Assembly: GCF_015714725.1 (NCBI RefSeq)
Contig: NZ_WBKM01000258.1
Span: 1-64,000 of the forward strand
Direction of reading: 5' to 3'
DNA from: Nostoc sp. WHI
Lineage (GTDB): Bacteria; Cyanobacteriota; Cyanobacteriia; Cyanobacteriales; Nostocaceae
DNA length: 64,000 nt
In this document: positions 26,780-35,468 of the stretch, piece after piece
Position numbering within the stretch: the stretch's first letter is position 1
Layout: the number at the start of each line of letters is the position of its first letter
Program-made: the position numbers and the translations under genes
Notes under the pieces: generated by a model
Told to the model about the DNA's origin: nothing
The model's input: the letters and a program-made list of their open reading frames with translations, nothing else
The model's database searches: none

Positions 26780-28138
26780 ATGATTACTCAAACTAAAGTT
26801 AGCGATATTTTCAATAGACAAAGGCAATTTTTCAGTGCAGGTAAAACAAAAAATGTTGAATTTAGGATCGAGCAACTGAAAAATTTAGAGCAAGCAATTG
26901 AGGTTAATAAAGGTCTTATTATCAAAGCTTTAAAAGCTGATTTAAATAAACCAGGATTTGAAGCTTATTTTGAAATGATGGGAGTTTTAAGTGAAATTAA
27001 GTACGCCGTCAAAAATATTAAATCTTGGACAAAAGCCCAAAAAATCGGTACTCCATTTCATCAGTTTTTATCTTCAGCCAAAGTTTATAAGGAACCTCTT
27101 GGTGTAGTCCTGATTATTGGCCCTTGGAATTATCCAATTAATTTAATGCTAGTTCCTTTAGTGGGTGCGATCGCAGCTGGAAATTGTTCGATTTTAAAAC
27201 CTTCAGAAATAGCCTCACACACCTCTTCGGTTATAGCTGAAATCATCCAAAAAACTTTTGATCCATCTTTTATTGCTGTTATTGAAGGAGGTGTAGAAAC
27301 TAGCAAAGAACTTTTATCAGAAAGTTTCGATCATATCTTTTTTACTGGAGGAACTGACATCGGGAAAATTGTTATGTCATCTGCCGCCCAAAATCTCACC
27401 CCAGTCACCCTTGAGCTAGGTGGAAAAAGTCCTTGTATTGTTGATGATAATGTAAACATTGAATATACTGCCAAAAGAATTGTTTGGGGAAAATTCAGCA
27501 ATGCAGGTCAAACTTGTACTGCTCCTGACTATCTTCTGGTAAAGAAAAACATAAAAAAAGAATTGTTGAACAGTATCAAAAAACATATACAAAAATTTTA
27601 TGGGGAGGAGCCATCAAAAAGCCATAGCTATGCACGAATAATCAATCAAAGACATTTTTCTCGTCTTTCTCAATTACTGAAAGATGGTGAAATTTTCGTA
27701 GGAGGAGATACTAATTTAGAGGAACTATATATTGCTCCCACTGTAATAGATCAAGTTTCTTGGAAAGACAAGGTTATGCAAGAAGAGATTTTTGGGCCTA
27801 TTCTTCCTGTGTTGGAATATACACATTTATCAGAGGCGATTGACCTTGTTAACAAACAACCAAAACCACTCGCTCTATACTTCTTCTCGATCAACAAAAA
27901 AAATCAAGAGTTGGTTTTGCAGGAAACTGCATCAGGTGGTGTCTGTATCAATGATACTGTCATGCATTTGACTGTTCCGGCTTTACCTTTCGGCGGAGTC
28001 GGAGCTAGCGGCTTTGGTCGTTATCACGGTAAGGCTGGCTTTGATACCTTTTCTTATCAAAGAGGAGTATTAAACAAATCTTTTCTTCTCGATCTGAATT
28101 GGAGATATCCTCCGTATCTAGAAAAAAAGAAGCACTAA
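26780..28138 (+). CDS. Aldehyde dehydrogenase, class 3 (fatty-aldehyde type)
   Basis: NAD(P)-dependent oxidation of an aldehyde to a carboxylate. The catalytic Cys is about 246 (NAGQTCTAPDY) and the general-base Glu about 212 (VTLELGGKSP). The IIGPWNYPIN cofactor motif and FTGGTDIGK are present. The short length (452) and the hydrophobic C-terminal part are as in ALDH3/fatty-aldehyde dehydrogenases, often membrane-associated. AAGGAAAAAAGGT precedes the ATG. The gene is visibly more AT-rich than its neighbours, which may mean separate acquisition. In this cluster it could oxidise an aldehyde released by the neighbouring carotenoid-oxygenase-like enzyme. Confidence 0.93.
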   Translation: MITQTKVSDIFNRQRQFFSAGKTKNVEFRIEQLKNLEQAIEVNKGLIIKALKADLNKPGFEAYFEMMGVLSEIKYAVKNIKSWTKAQKIGTPFHQFLSSAKVYKEPLGVVLIIGPWNYPINLMLVPLVGAIAAGNCSILKPSEIASHTSSVIAEIIQKTFDPSFIAVIEGGVETSKELLSESFDHIFFTGGTDIGKIVMSSAAQNLTPVTLELGGKSPCIVDDNVNIEYTAKRIVWGKFSNAGQTCTAPDYLLVKKNIKKELLNSIKKHIQKFYGEEPSKSHSYARIINQRHFSRLSQLLKDGEIFVGGDTNLEELYIAPTVIDQVSWKDKVMQEEIFGPILPVLEYTHLSEAIDLVNKQPKPLALYFFSINKKNQELVLQETASGGVCINDTVMHLTVPALPFGGVGASGFGRYHGKAGFDTFSYQRGVLNKSFLLDLNWRYPPYLEKKKH

Positions 28139-28258
28139 CTACAGGATAAAAACTGTTTCAAAAATGTTGACGATCCTATCTGGATTGACAAGTCCATTCA
28201 CTGATTTGCAAGTCTATAACCTACTACTCAAAAATATTTACTTCTTAAGAGGCAAGCA

Positions 28259-29677
28259 ATGATAACAACAGAAATCAGTCCTTATCTTAAAGACAACTTC
28301 TCTCCTGTACAAGCGGAAATCACAGCCTATGACCTACCAGTTATCGGTGAGCTACCCCACGATTTATCTGGAACATTTGTCCGCAATGGCCCTAATCCCC
28401 AGTTTCCTTCCATAGGTCGTTACAACTGGATTGATGGGGACGGTATGTTGCATGGCATTCAGATCAGCAATGGTAAAGCCGTCTACCGGAATCGATATGT
28501 GCATACACGGGGACTTAAGATCGAGCAGAAGGCTGATCAAGCTATTTGGACGGGTCTAATGGAACCGCCACAGCTTAATAACCCCGCTAATAACTTCTTT
28601 AGTCCCTTCAAGAATACTGCCAATACTGCTTTAGTGTGGCACGCTGGTCGCCTCTTGGCACTTTGGGAAGGAGGTGAACCCTACGAAATTGAGGTGTCTG
28701 ATTTAAAGACAGTTGGGCCATACACTTATGACGGTCAACTAGCTTCTCCCTTCACGGCTCACCCCAAAGTTGATGCGATGACTGGAGAAATGATGTTCTT
28801 TGGATATTCCCTGTTGCAGCCACCCTATCTACGATATACCCTTGTTTCAGCCCAAGGAGAGATAGTAAGAACAGTTCCCATCGACCTGCCAATAGGGGTG
28901 ATGATGCATGATTTTGCCATCACTGAAAATTATACACTCTTCATGGATCTGCCCCTGACATTTAGGCTAGAAAGGTTGCGCCGGAGGGAACCAGCTTACA
29001 TGTTTGAGCCCGATTCTCCCAGTCGCTTTGGTATCCTTCCTCGTCACGGAGATAGCAACAGTATCCGATGGTTTGAGGTTCCTACCTGCTACGTTTTACA
29101 TACTCTAAATGCTTATGAAATCGGAGAGGAAGTTGTCCTTATCGCCTGCCGAGCGAACGATGCCAAGGTTCTCAACATACCCACAAAGACAAAACTGAAT
29201 AACAATCACGAAGATAGACCTATTCTGTATCGCTGGCGGTTTAATCTTTCCACAGGTACGGTTCAGGAAGAAGCGATTGATGATGTGGCATCAGAATTTC
29301 CTAGTTTGAATCAGCAATGGGTAGGTAAATCAAACCGATATGGCTATGGAGCAAAAATGGTATCGGGACAGACACCCCTTTTCACTTTTGACGGATTGCT
29401 CAAGTATGACTTCACCAGTGGTTGCTCCCAGTCGCACGAGTTTGGATTGGGTCGCTATGGAGGAGAGGCAGTATTTGTCCCCCAGTTTGATGGTACTGCC
29501 GAGGACGACGGTTGGTTGCTCACATTCGTCTACGACAAGGCTAAAAACACCTCTGAACTTGTAGTGATCAGTGCTAAGGATCTGACAGATGAACCTGTGG
29601 CCCGTATTCTCCTCCCGCAGCGAGTTCCTTACGGTTTTCACGGAACTTGGATTTCACAGAGGTTTTTGAGTTGGTAG
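28259..29677 (+). CDS. Carotenoid cleavage oxygenase family protein (RPE65/CCD)
   Basis: Seven-bladed propeller enzyme with a non-heme iron held by four histidines. All four are visible: His168 (TAHPKVDAMTGE), His217 (MMHDFAITENY), His281 (LHTLNAYE) and His461 (FHGTW). The opening GTFVRNGPNPQF and GDGMLHG are family signatures. Members split conjugated double bonds with O2 to give aldehydes; a few isomerise. 472 residues is normal. Its place within a polyene-type PKS cluster, directly after an aldehyde dehydrogenase, raises the possibility that its substrate is the polyketide polyene rather than a carotenoid. Confidence 0.93.
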   Translation: MITTEISPYLKDNFSPVQAEITAYDLPVIGELPHDLSGTFVRNGPNPQFPSIGRYNWIDGDGMLHGIQISNGKAVYRNRYVHTRGLKIEQKADQAIWTGLMEPPQLNNPANNFFSPFKNTANTALVWHAGRLLALWEGGEPYEIEVSDLKTVGPYTYDGQLASPFTAHPKVDAMTGEMMFFGYSLLQPPYLRYTLVSAQGEIVRTVPIDLPIGVMMHDFAITENYTLFMDLPLTFRLERLRRREPAYMFEPDSPSRFGILPRHGDSNSIRWFEVPTCYVLHTLNAYEIGEEVVLIACRANDAKVLNIPTKTKLNNNHEDRPILYRWRFNLSTGTVQEEAIDDVASEFPSLNQQWVGKSNRYGYGAKMVSGQTPLFTFDGLLKYDFTSGCSQSHEFGLGRYGGEAVFVPQFDGTAEDDGWLLTFVYDKAKNTSELVVISAKDLTDEPVARILLPQRVPYGFHGTWISQRFLSW

Positions 29678-29758
29678 TGCTTGTTGACTGACAAGGCACT
29701 TTCACTGCCATTTCTCAAGGATTTAAAATTCGCCGTCGAAAAATTAAGGAAGAATATT

Positions 29759-30964
29759 ATGAGAAAGTTATATGACGTTATTATCGTTGGCACCGGAACT
29801 GCGGGAGTAACTGCGGCCAATTTACTGGCAGGAAAGGGATTGGATGTACTTATGGTTGACCAAACTAGTCAACAAATTCTCCAACTCCCGGAAACCTTCT
29901 ATGGAATAAGCCATGACCTGCTGGTACGGCTTGATATTGAGAAAAAGATTCAGAAAGCACTTGAAGCTCCAAAGCAAATTCGGCTGATCTCGGCCAGTGA
30001 TGGTTTTAATTACCAAATTGAAATTGAGCCGAAAAGGTTAAAGGGTAATGATTATGGGATGGGTTTAAACCGAGCAGTCTTTGAGCAAGTGTTGATAGAA
30101 AGTGCTGTGAGTCGTGGGGCGACGTATTTGCCAAACATGGTGGTTGAAAATTTTATTTTCACCGATGACCAAGTCACGGGTGTTAAATGCCACACTCCTG
30201 ATGGATGCGTTGAATATGGAGCGAAGGTAGTTATTGATGCCAGAGGCAAGCTTACACCATTGACAGATCGTTTAGGTTTAAGAGCGGAAGGGAAAAAACA
30301 GGATGAGCATCATATTGCGGTTTTTTCCTATTTTGTTGGACATAGCTTAACCGAATTGATTCTCAATGACGAAATTTTGGTCATTACTCTAGATGATGGC
30401 TACGTCTTGGTTACGGCCCTTTGTGATCAACGAGTCAGTGTCATGGTCGTTTTATTGGAAGAAAAGGCTAGAAGTGGTGCTAGGAATTTGGAAAAGGTAT
30501 TTCAGGAAGCCGTCAATTGTTGGGAGCCGCTTTCTAAGGCTATCCAAGCAGCTGAAAAAGTCATGCCGATGCAACCAGTCATAAATTATAACTGGGAATA
30601 TGACAGGTATTCTGGCAACGGATTTTTGATTGTTGGAGATGCAGTAGCGTTTCTTGACCCCTTCTTTTGCAATGGAGTGGTGATTGGGATGAATAGTGGG
30701 GAAATTGCTGCTGATTTTGTCCTTCAAGGTTTAGCTAAGGGCAATTGCTTCAAGGTAGCGGAACATCTGTCTAGTTACGATCAGCAAATTCGCGAATTAA
30801 TACACAAGTGGGAGCGAGTCTGGGGGATTGAAAAGCTTAGTTTATGCATTATTGGGTTGTTGAAGCAGACTATTGGGCTACTAGGCCAGCTCTCTTTTCT
30901 GAAACTAGGAGCAGTCAATGAAGAACCAAAGCGGAATAACCCTCTTTTTGCTCTCAAAGCTTGA
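29759..30964 (+). CDS. FAD-dependent oxidoreductase, halogenase/geranylgeranyl-reductase-like
   Basis: Flavoprotein of about 401 residues from ATG 29759, which is preceded by AAGGAAG; the frame itself is open back to TTG 29681. GTGTAG dinucleotide motif near the N-terminus (VIIVGTGTAGVTAANLLAGKG) and a second FAD motif IVGDAVAFLDPFFCNG at about 287-302. It lacks the WxWxIP and the Fx.Px.Sx.G serine of the twin halogenases. It is therefore more likely a monooxygenase, desaturase or reductase than a halogenase. It lies about 80 bases after the oxygenase gene in the same orientation. Confidence 0.8.
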   Translation: MRKLYDVIIVGTGTAGVTAANLLAGKGLDVLMVDQTSQQILQLPETFYGISHDLLVRLDIEKKIQKALEAPKQIRLISASDGFNYQIEIEPKRLKGNDYGMGLNRAVFEQVLIESAVSRGATYLPNMVVENFIFTDDQVTGVKCHTPDGCVEYGAKVVIDARGKLTPLTDRLGLRAEGKKQDEHHIAVFSYFVGHSLTELILNDEILVITLDDGYVLVTALCDQRVSVMVVLLEEKARSGARNLEKVFQEAVNCWEPLSKAIQAAEKVMPMQPVINYNWEYDRYSGNGFLIVGDAVAFLDPFFCNGVVIGMNSGEIAADFVLQGLAKGNCFKVAEHLSSYDQQIRELIHKWERVWGIEKLSLCIIGLLKQTIGLLGQLSFLKLGAVNEEPKRNNPLFALKA

Positions 30965-31042
30965 GGGGATAAAGCGTTCTACTTAAAGCAAGGCTAAAGG
31001 CTTTTTGATACTAAAATCAACTGCTTACAAAGGAAAATCAAG

Positions 31043-31999
31043 ATGAAACAGGATTCTGTGCAAACACGATTAAATGATGATAAAACGCTGCCAGTGAATA
31101 TTTGGGCTGAACGTGGGATTGCAGCGATTAGTCCCAGCGTGCAGCATCGACTTCGACAGATCCGTGGCACTTTGATTCAGGGCTTGCAGGCAGCGATCGC
31201 CGATGATGAACTAGAGGCGATTGTACCCAAGTTAAATTCAATTGAAGATGAGTTACGCGGATTTGCCTTCGAGGGGGTAGGCATGGGTCTTACCCAGCGA
31301 GACTTGGTTGCACCCAGCAAGCAGAATCGAGTGGAGGCTTTTGTCGCAGGCCCCGGGGCAGCTTATGAACACTTCGTGTATGTGGGGGTGGGTTTGATGC
31401 TAGGCAAGGCTCCTCTGCCTGTCGAGCCTTACATATCACAACTTAATCCAGCAAAGGTTTGGTTGGTAATTGATGGCTATGGCTTTCAACATGGTTTATC
31501 CCACTGGCAAAAATATCTTGATGACCTAGCGATGCCTGAGCATCTTTCTGGCTATGCTTGCCGTGTCTTTGACCAGGGTATGGGTCGCAGCATTTGGTTT
31601 GTGGACGGTGCTGATGCCACTCGTATACCACAGACTATCGGAGCTTTCGCTCCAACAAGGCAGGCAGACCTGTGGGGTGGTATTGGTTTTGTCTGCACCT
31701 ATTCCGGTGGTGTGGAACGTGCTACTTTAGAGGCATTGAAGACAGCAGCAGGGCCTTATCAGTTTCAGTTGGCTCAGGGAGCAGCTTTCGCCGCCAAGTC
31801 CCGTCAACGAATTGGCAGCTATTCTGCATATACAGAACAAGCTTGCGAGGTTTTCTGGGGAATGGGAGCTGCCGCAGTCGCTGAGAATCTAGACACGTCT
31901 CCTCAGAGCCTTCAGACTAACGGAGCAACACCAAGCCACGAATGGCAGCATTACCGGGCGCATGTAGTGATGCCTCGCAGAATTGCTTCACCAGCTTAG
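31043..31999 (+). CDS. DUF1702 protein, enediyne E3/UnbL-like, copy 1
   Basis: 318 residues of the DUF1702 family, one of the conserved unknown-function proteins (E3/UnbL) encoded beside enediyne PKSs. Recognisable family segments: FAFEGVGMGL, RVEAFVAGPGAAYEHFVYVGVG, VIDGYGFQHG, DQGMGRSIWFVDGAD and RQADLWGGIGFVCTYSGG. It is soluble, without signal or membrane segment. Its biochemical role is not established. AAAGGAAAATCAAG precedes the ATG. The presence of this family strongly supports the PKSE assignment of the large synthase. Confidence 0.88.
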   Translation: MKQDSVQTRLNDDKTLPVNIWAERGIAAISPSVQHRLRQIRGTLIQGLQAAIADDELEAIVPKLNSIEDELRGFAFEGVGMGLTQRDLVAPSKQNRVEAFVAGPGAAYEHFVYVGVGLMLGKAPLPVEPYISQLNPAKVWLVIDGYGFQHGLSHWQKYLDDLAMPEHLSGYACRVFDQGMGRSIWFVDGADATRIPQTIGAFAPTRQADLWGGIGFVCTYSGGVERATLEALKTAAGPYQFQLAQGAAFAAKSRQRIGSYSAYTEQACEVFWGMGAAAVAENLDTSPQSLQTNGATPSHEWQHYRAHVVMPRRIASPA

Positions 32000-32038
32000 T
32001 AGTTTCACTGATAGTTCTTACATGCAATTCACTTACTC

Positions 32039-32126
32039 TAACCCAAGTGCATCTGATGCAATGCTTCGGTTACGTAAGGGTGTAACCGAAGCGTTTTTCA
32101 GGCGATCGCACCCGCAACTTGGGTTA
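32039..32126. repeat. 88-bp inverted-repeat element enclosing a strong hairpin
   Basis: Ends taacccaagt (32039-32048) and acttgggtta (32117-32126) are perfect 10-base inverted repeats. Inside, gcttcggttac and gtaaccgaagc (32063-32073 and 32082-32092) form an 11-bp stem followed by GTTTTT, an intrinsic-terminator shape. It lies in the 190-base spacer between the two DUF1702 genes, so it could lower expression of the genes behind it or be a small repeat element. Confidence 0.78.
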
Positions 32127-32190
32127 CTCTAAGCTCTCGCTTCACGCCTAACTACTCAAAAAAATCCACTGCTCAAAAAGGAGAATCAAA

Positions 32191-33159
32191 ATGCAAGACG
32201 ACTCTTGGCAGCTAAAAATAAATACTGTGATGACGCTTTTGAAAGATACTTGGACACAACGTGGGGTTAGATTGGACGATGAAAGAATGCAGCAGCGATT
32301 TTTCCAAGTTACCAATTCGATGTGGCAAACCCACCAAGCAGCTCTTGCCAATGACGAACGAGAGGTGCTTGAAAACAAGTTAAATTCAATTGAAGCTGAG
32401 TTGTTCGGATTCGCCTTAGAAGGGATAGGCATAGGTCTTTCCCAGCAGGATCTAGTCGCACCCAGTAAGCAGAATCGAGTGGAAGCCTTTGTGGCAGGTG
32501 CTAGTGCAGCTTATCAGAACATGGTTTATTTGGGGGTGGGTTTGATGCTGGGTAAGAGTCGGTTGCCTATCGAGCGATATTTAAAACCAAGCGATCGCGT
32601 GAAAGTTTGGCCCGTAATCGATGGCTATGGCTTTCAACATGGTATGTTCCACTGGCGAGAATTTCTTGATGCCACAGCAACGCCTCCTGAGCAATTTTCT
32701 GACTACACTCGCCATATCTTTGACCAGGGTTTGGGTCGCAGTATTTGGATGGTGAACTGTGCTGATGTCACTCGGATCTCACAGACTATCGGAGCCTTCC
32801 CTGCAACAAGACAGGCTGACCTTTGGGGTGGCGTTGGTTACGCCTGTGCATCTATAGGTGGTGCAGAACGTGCAACCCTAGAAGCTCTGGGGAGAGCAGC
32901 GGGACCTTATCGGTTTGCATTGGCTCGAGCAGCTGCTTGCGCTGCAAAATTCCGTCAACTACTTGGCAATGCAGCAGGATACACGAAACAGGCTAGTGAG
33001 GTTCTCAGTGGCATGGAAACTGCTGCACCAGACGAGATTATAAATCAGGCACCGACAAACTTTCCCACCAACACAGAAACGGTAGATTCCGAAGTATGGC
33101 AGTTCTACCGAGTGTATCTAATAGCAAATGATTTAGCTGCTGTTGCCAAAGCTTCTTAA
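32191..33159 (+). CDS. DUF1702 protein, enediyne E3/UnbL-like, copy 2
   Basis: 322-residue paralogue of the preceding gene with all the same family blocks (NRVEAFVAGASAAYQNMVYLGVG, VIDGYGFQHGMFHW, DQGLGRSIWMVNCAD, RQADLWGGVGYACASIGG). AAAAAGGAG lies eight bases before the ATG. Divergence from copy 1 is greater than between the twin halogenases, so the duplication is older. Two copies could form a heteromer or act on different intermediates; the sequence does not say which. Confidence 0.87.
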   Translation: MQDDSWQLKINTVMTLLKDTWTQRGVRLDDERMQQRFFQVTNSMWQTHQAALANDEREVLENKLNSIEAELFGFALEGIGIGLSQQDLVAPSKQNRVEAFVAGASAAYQNMVYLGVGLMLGKSRLPIERYLKPSDRVKVWPVIDGYGFQHGMFHWREFLDATATPPEQFSDYTRHIFDQGLGRSIWMVNCADVTRISQTIGAFPATRQADLWGGVGYACASIGGAERATLEALGRAAGPYRFALARAAACAAKFRQLLGNAAGYTKQASEVLSGMETAAPDEIINQAPTNFPTNTETVDSEVWQFYRVYLIANDLAAVAKAS

Positions 33160-33243
33160 GGACATAAAATCTCTTTTCCAGGGATCTGCTTATGCAGCAG
33201 ATGCCTAAGCTTTGTAAGTGAATAAAAACTCAAGGAGAAACGG

Positions 33244-33759
33244 ATGACAAGTGTTAATTCCATGACAACTGTCAATTTCACAGGAACTTGTGTCATTGTG
33301 TCTTCGGAGAAGTCATTCGAGCAAGTCACGAGTGCGATCGAGGCAATGGCTAGTCAAGCCGACAATACGCTCCTCAGACAGCTTAAGAGGTTAGACACAA
33401 ACAAATCTTTTGAGCAGGTAAAAAGTGCAGTTGAGTCAATGCTTGGTACAAGCGGCTTCACAATCTTGGTAGATTTTGAACTGGGCGGACTATTGACATC
33501 CCAATCTAGTAAGCGCAATAAGTCCAAGCTCTATATAATTGGAAACCCGTTAATAGCTAACCAAATGTTTGAACACAATCCTGCGGTTGGACTTTACGTG
33601 CCATTGCGACTGTTTGTATACGAAGACTTTGATGGTAAGACTCGCGTTACTTATGACAAGCCGTCGTCGTTGCTAAGTAGACTTCAGAACGAAGAGATAT
33701 TGAAGGTGGCGCAAATCCTGGATCAGAAGCTTGAAGATTTGGCAAAGATGGCTGTATAA
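33244..33759 (+). CDS. DUF302 family protein, copy 1
   Basis: 171 residues. A DUF302 alpha-beta domain is recognisable from the CVIVSSEKSFEQV opening, the GG-LL turn, KLYIIGNPLIANQM and VGLYVPLRLFVYEDFDGKTRVTYDKPSSLL. The family has no settled function; members occur as small soluble proteins in bacteria and archaea and have been suggested to bind ligands or thiols. It is 84 bases after the second DUF1702 gene with AAGGAGAAACGG before the ATG, so probably in the same transcript. Confidence 0.85.
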   Translation: MTSVNSMTTVNFTGTCVIVSSEKSFEQVTSAIEAMASQADNTLLRQLKRLDTNKSFEQVKSAVESMLGTSGFTILVDFELGGLLTSQSSKRNKSKLYIIGNPLIANQMFEHNPAVGLYVPLRLFVYEDFDGKTRVTYDKPSSLLSRLQNEEILKVAQILDQKLEDLAKMAV

Positions 33760-33792
33760 AATACAGGTAAAACTATTTACAAAGCACAAATT

Positions 33793-34578
33793 ATGTCTCA
33801 AATAACTGTACGGCAAATGAATTTTGATTTTCCCGAGCAGATTGAGAAGTACTGGTATGGGAACAGCCCCTTCAAAACACACTTTTTTAACAGCATCACA
33901 CTTCTGTTTCCCGATGGGGAACAGTTCATGCTTCGGACTGTAAAACGACAACTAAAGCACATTGACAACCCCCAACTCAAACAGGAAGCTTCGGCGTTTG
34001 TTGGACAAGAAGCACAGCACGCTGTTCAGCATGAGAAATTTTGGCAGAATCTACGCCAGCACGGTTATGAGTTCGACTCATATCTTCGCTTTCTGCGGTT
34101 TGTTCTTTTTAATCTTTGTGAAACTCGATTGAGTATCAAATTTAAGCTAGCTATGATCGCAGGAGTTGAGCATTTTACAAATGTGATAGCTGAACTTACC
34201 TTGAAAGAGGAACTATTTGCAGAAGCAGACCCGAAGTTGAAGGAGCTTTTCGAGTGGCATTCTGCTGAAGAAATTGAGCATAAAACAGTCGCTTATGATG
34301 TTCTTCAAAATGTCACAAAAAGTTACCCAATTCGCCTGCTAGGTATACTCATGGCCTATACCTTTGTTTTGGGGTTTGTTAACTTGGGATTGATTATGAT
34401 GCTGTATCAGGACAAAAAGCTTCTGAATATTAGGGTATGGCAGGAAATGATCCAGTTCTTTTTTACCAAAGAAAAATTTGTCTTGAAAGTATTCTTGCAC
34501 TCACTTGAATATTTGAGAACAAATTTCCATCCTTCACAAAGAGACAATCTGTTTTTAGCCAAAAAGGTAACTGGCTAA
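33793..34578 (+). CDS. Predicted metal-dependent hydrolase, ferritin-like (PF10118/COG3687)
   Basis: 261 residues, mostly helical. Putative metal-ligand motifs are EAQHAVQHEKF (about 75-85) and EWHSAEEIEHK (about 155-165), giving paired ExxH-type sites as in di-iron helical-bundle proteins. One hydrophobic segment near 180-202 (LMAYTFVLGFVNLGLIMMLY) may be a membrane anchor. The family is annotated as a metal-dependent hydrolase but the chemistry is unproven; an O2-using di-iron oxidase acting on the polyketide is a reasonable alternative. It lies 33 bases after the DUF302 gene. Confidence 0.82.
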   Translation: MSQITVRQMNFDFPEQIEKYWYGNSPFKTHFFNSITLLFPDGEQFMLRTVKRQLKHIDNPQLKQEASAFVGQEAQHAVQHEKFWQNLRQHGYEFDSYLRFLRFVLFNLCETRLSIKFKLAMIAGVEHFTNVIAELTLKEELFAEADPKLKELFEWHSAEEIEHKTVAYDVLQNVTKSYPIRLLGILMAYTFVLGFVNLGLIMMLYQDKKLLNIRVWQEMIQFFFTKEKFVLKVFLHSLEYLRTNFHPSQRDNLFLAKKVTG

Positions 34579-34713
34579 ACAAGCTGAAGTTTTTCACTAC
34601 TGAGCATTTATTTACCATAGGACACCACGCTTTTTGCCTGGGTAAGGCTGTTAAGCGATTACCCCGATAGTAAGATGACAATAATTTTGTACTAATAATG
34701 TGAGAAAGCAGCT

Positions 34714-35199
34714 ATGATCCTTACTCAACTGTTCGATTTCGCTACTCTCTTTGTCTTGCCCTTTTGGGGGCTGATGATTCTATTGCCGAACTGGGGAATC
34801 ACACGGCGGGTAATGGAATCATATATACCCTTCGTGGCTTTGGCAGGACTGTATTTGTACTTATTTGTTAGCAGCATCACACCGGAAACTCTAGCCTTAT
34901 TCACTCCGAGGCTAGCGAATATTGCCCGATTATTTGCGGACGAAAGGGCTGTAACAACTGGATGGGTTCATTTTGTGGTGGTGGATTTGTTTGTCGGTCG
35001 TTGGATTTATTGGGAAGGGCAGCGAACAGGTATCTGGACAGCTCACTCGCTTACCCTCTGTTTGTTTGCTGGCCCTTTTGGGTTGCTGTCTCACACCTTG
35101 ACTCGCTGGATTAGCCAAAGATTTTTCCCTCGTTCTGATAGCGAAGCGGCGGCTGTAGTAGATCGGGTTGTGTTGTCAAGCGGCACGTTGTCAACCTAA
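34714..35199 (+). CDS. ABA4-like (DUF4281) integral membrane protein
   Basis: 161 residues with about four membrane helices (about 7-27, 38-57, 88-106 and 110-130). The pattern LFVLPFWGLMILLPNW, the central VHFVVVDLFVGRWIYWEG and the GPFGLLSHTLTRW end match the ABA4-like family, whose plant member is needed for neoxanthin formation. In cyanobacteria the role is unknown. Its presence beside a carotenoid-oxygenase-like gene suggests work on a polyene in the membrane. Confidence 0.85.
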   Translation: MILTQLFDFATLFVLPFWGLMILLPNWGITRRVMESYIPFVALAGLYLYLFVSSITPETLALFTPRLANIARLFADERAVTTGWVHFVVVDLFVGRWIYWEGQRTGIWTAHSLTLCLFAGPFGLLSHTLTRWISQRFFPRSDSEAAAVVDRVVLSSGTLST

Positions 35200-35432
35200 G
35201 CCAATATTGGTCAAGCTGTTACATAACTTATTTTTCAATAGTAGTGAATGGCACTAAGATAAGCGCAAACACTGCTAGTTTCTGATAGTTCTTCTGGAAA
35301 AAGCGTAACACCATCTGGCATCGCCCGAACTATGAAGAGCTAGACCCAATAGAAGCGGGATTAGTAGCAAAATTTCAACTTTTTGAGCTACTACAACGCC
35401 AGTTTTTCTAATTTTTTACAACACAACCCTAT
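35200..35432. other. Spacer with a short coding-like relic
   Basis: The frame 35289-35411 (40 codons, no start) reads FFWKKRNTIWHRPNYEELD and ends LLQRQFF. This looks like the C-terminal end of a lost protein, but I cannot name the family. Nothing else is seen. Confidence 0.35.
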
Positions 35433-35468
35433 TTGAAAGCTGGTATCAGCATCCAAGAAGGAGAAAGA

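Noticed and set aside
28259-35199. Reading the region as a carotenoid biosynthesis cluster
   Set aside because: There is no phytoene synthase, desaturase or cyclase; only the CCD-like and ABA4-like genes point that way, while the PKS and DUF1702 genes dominate.
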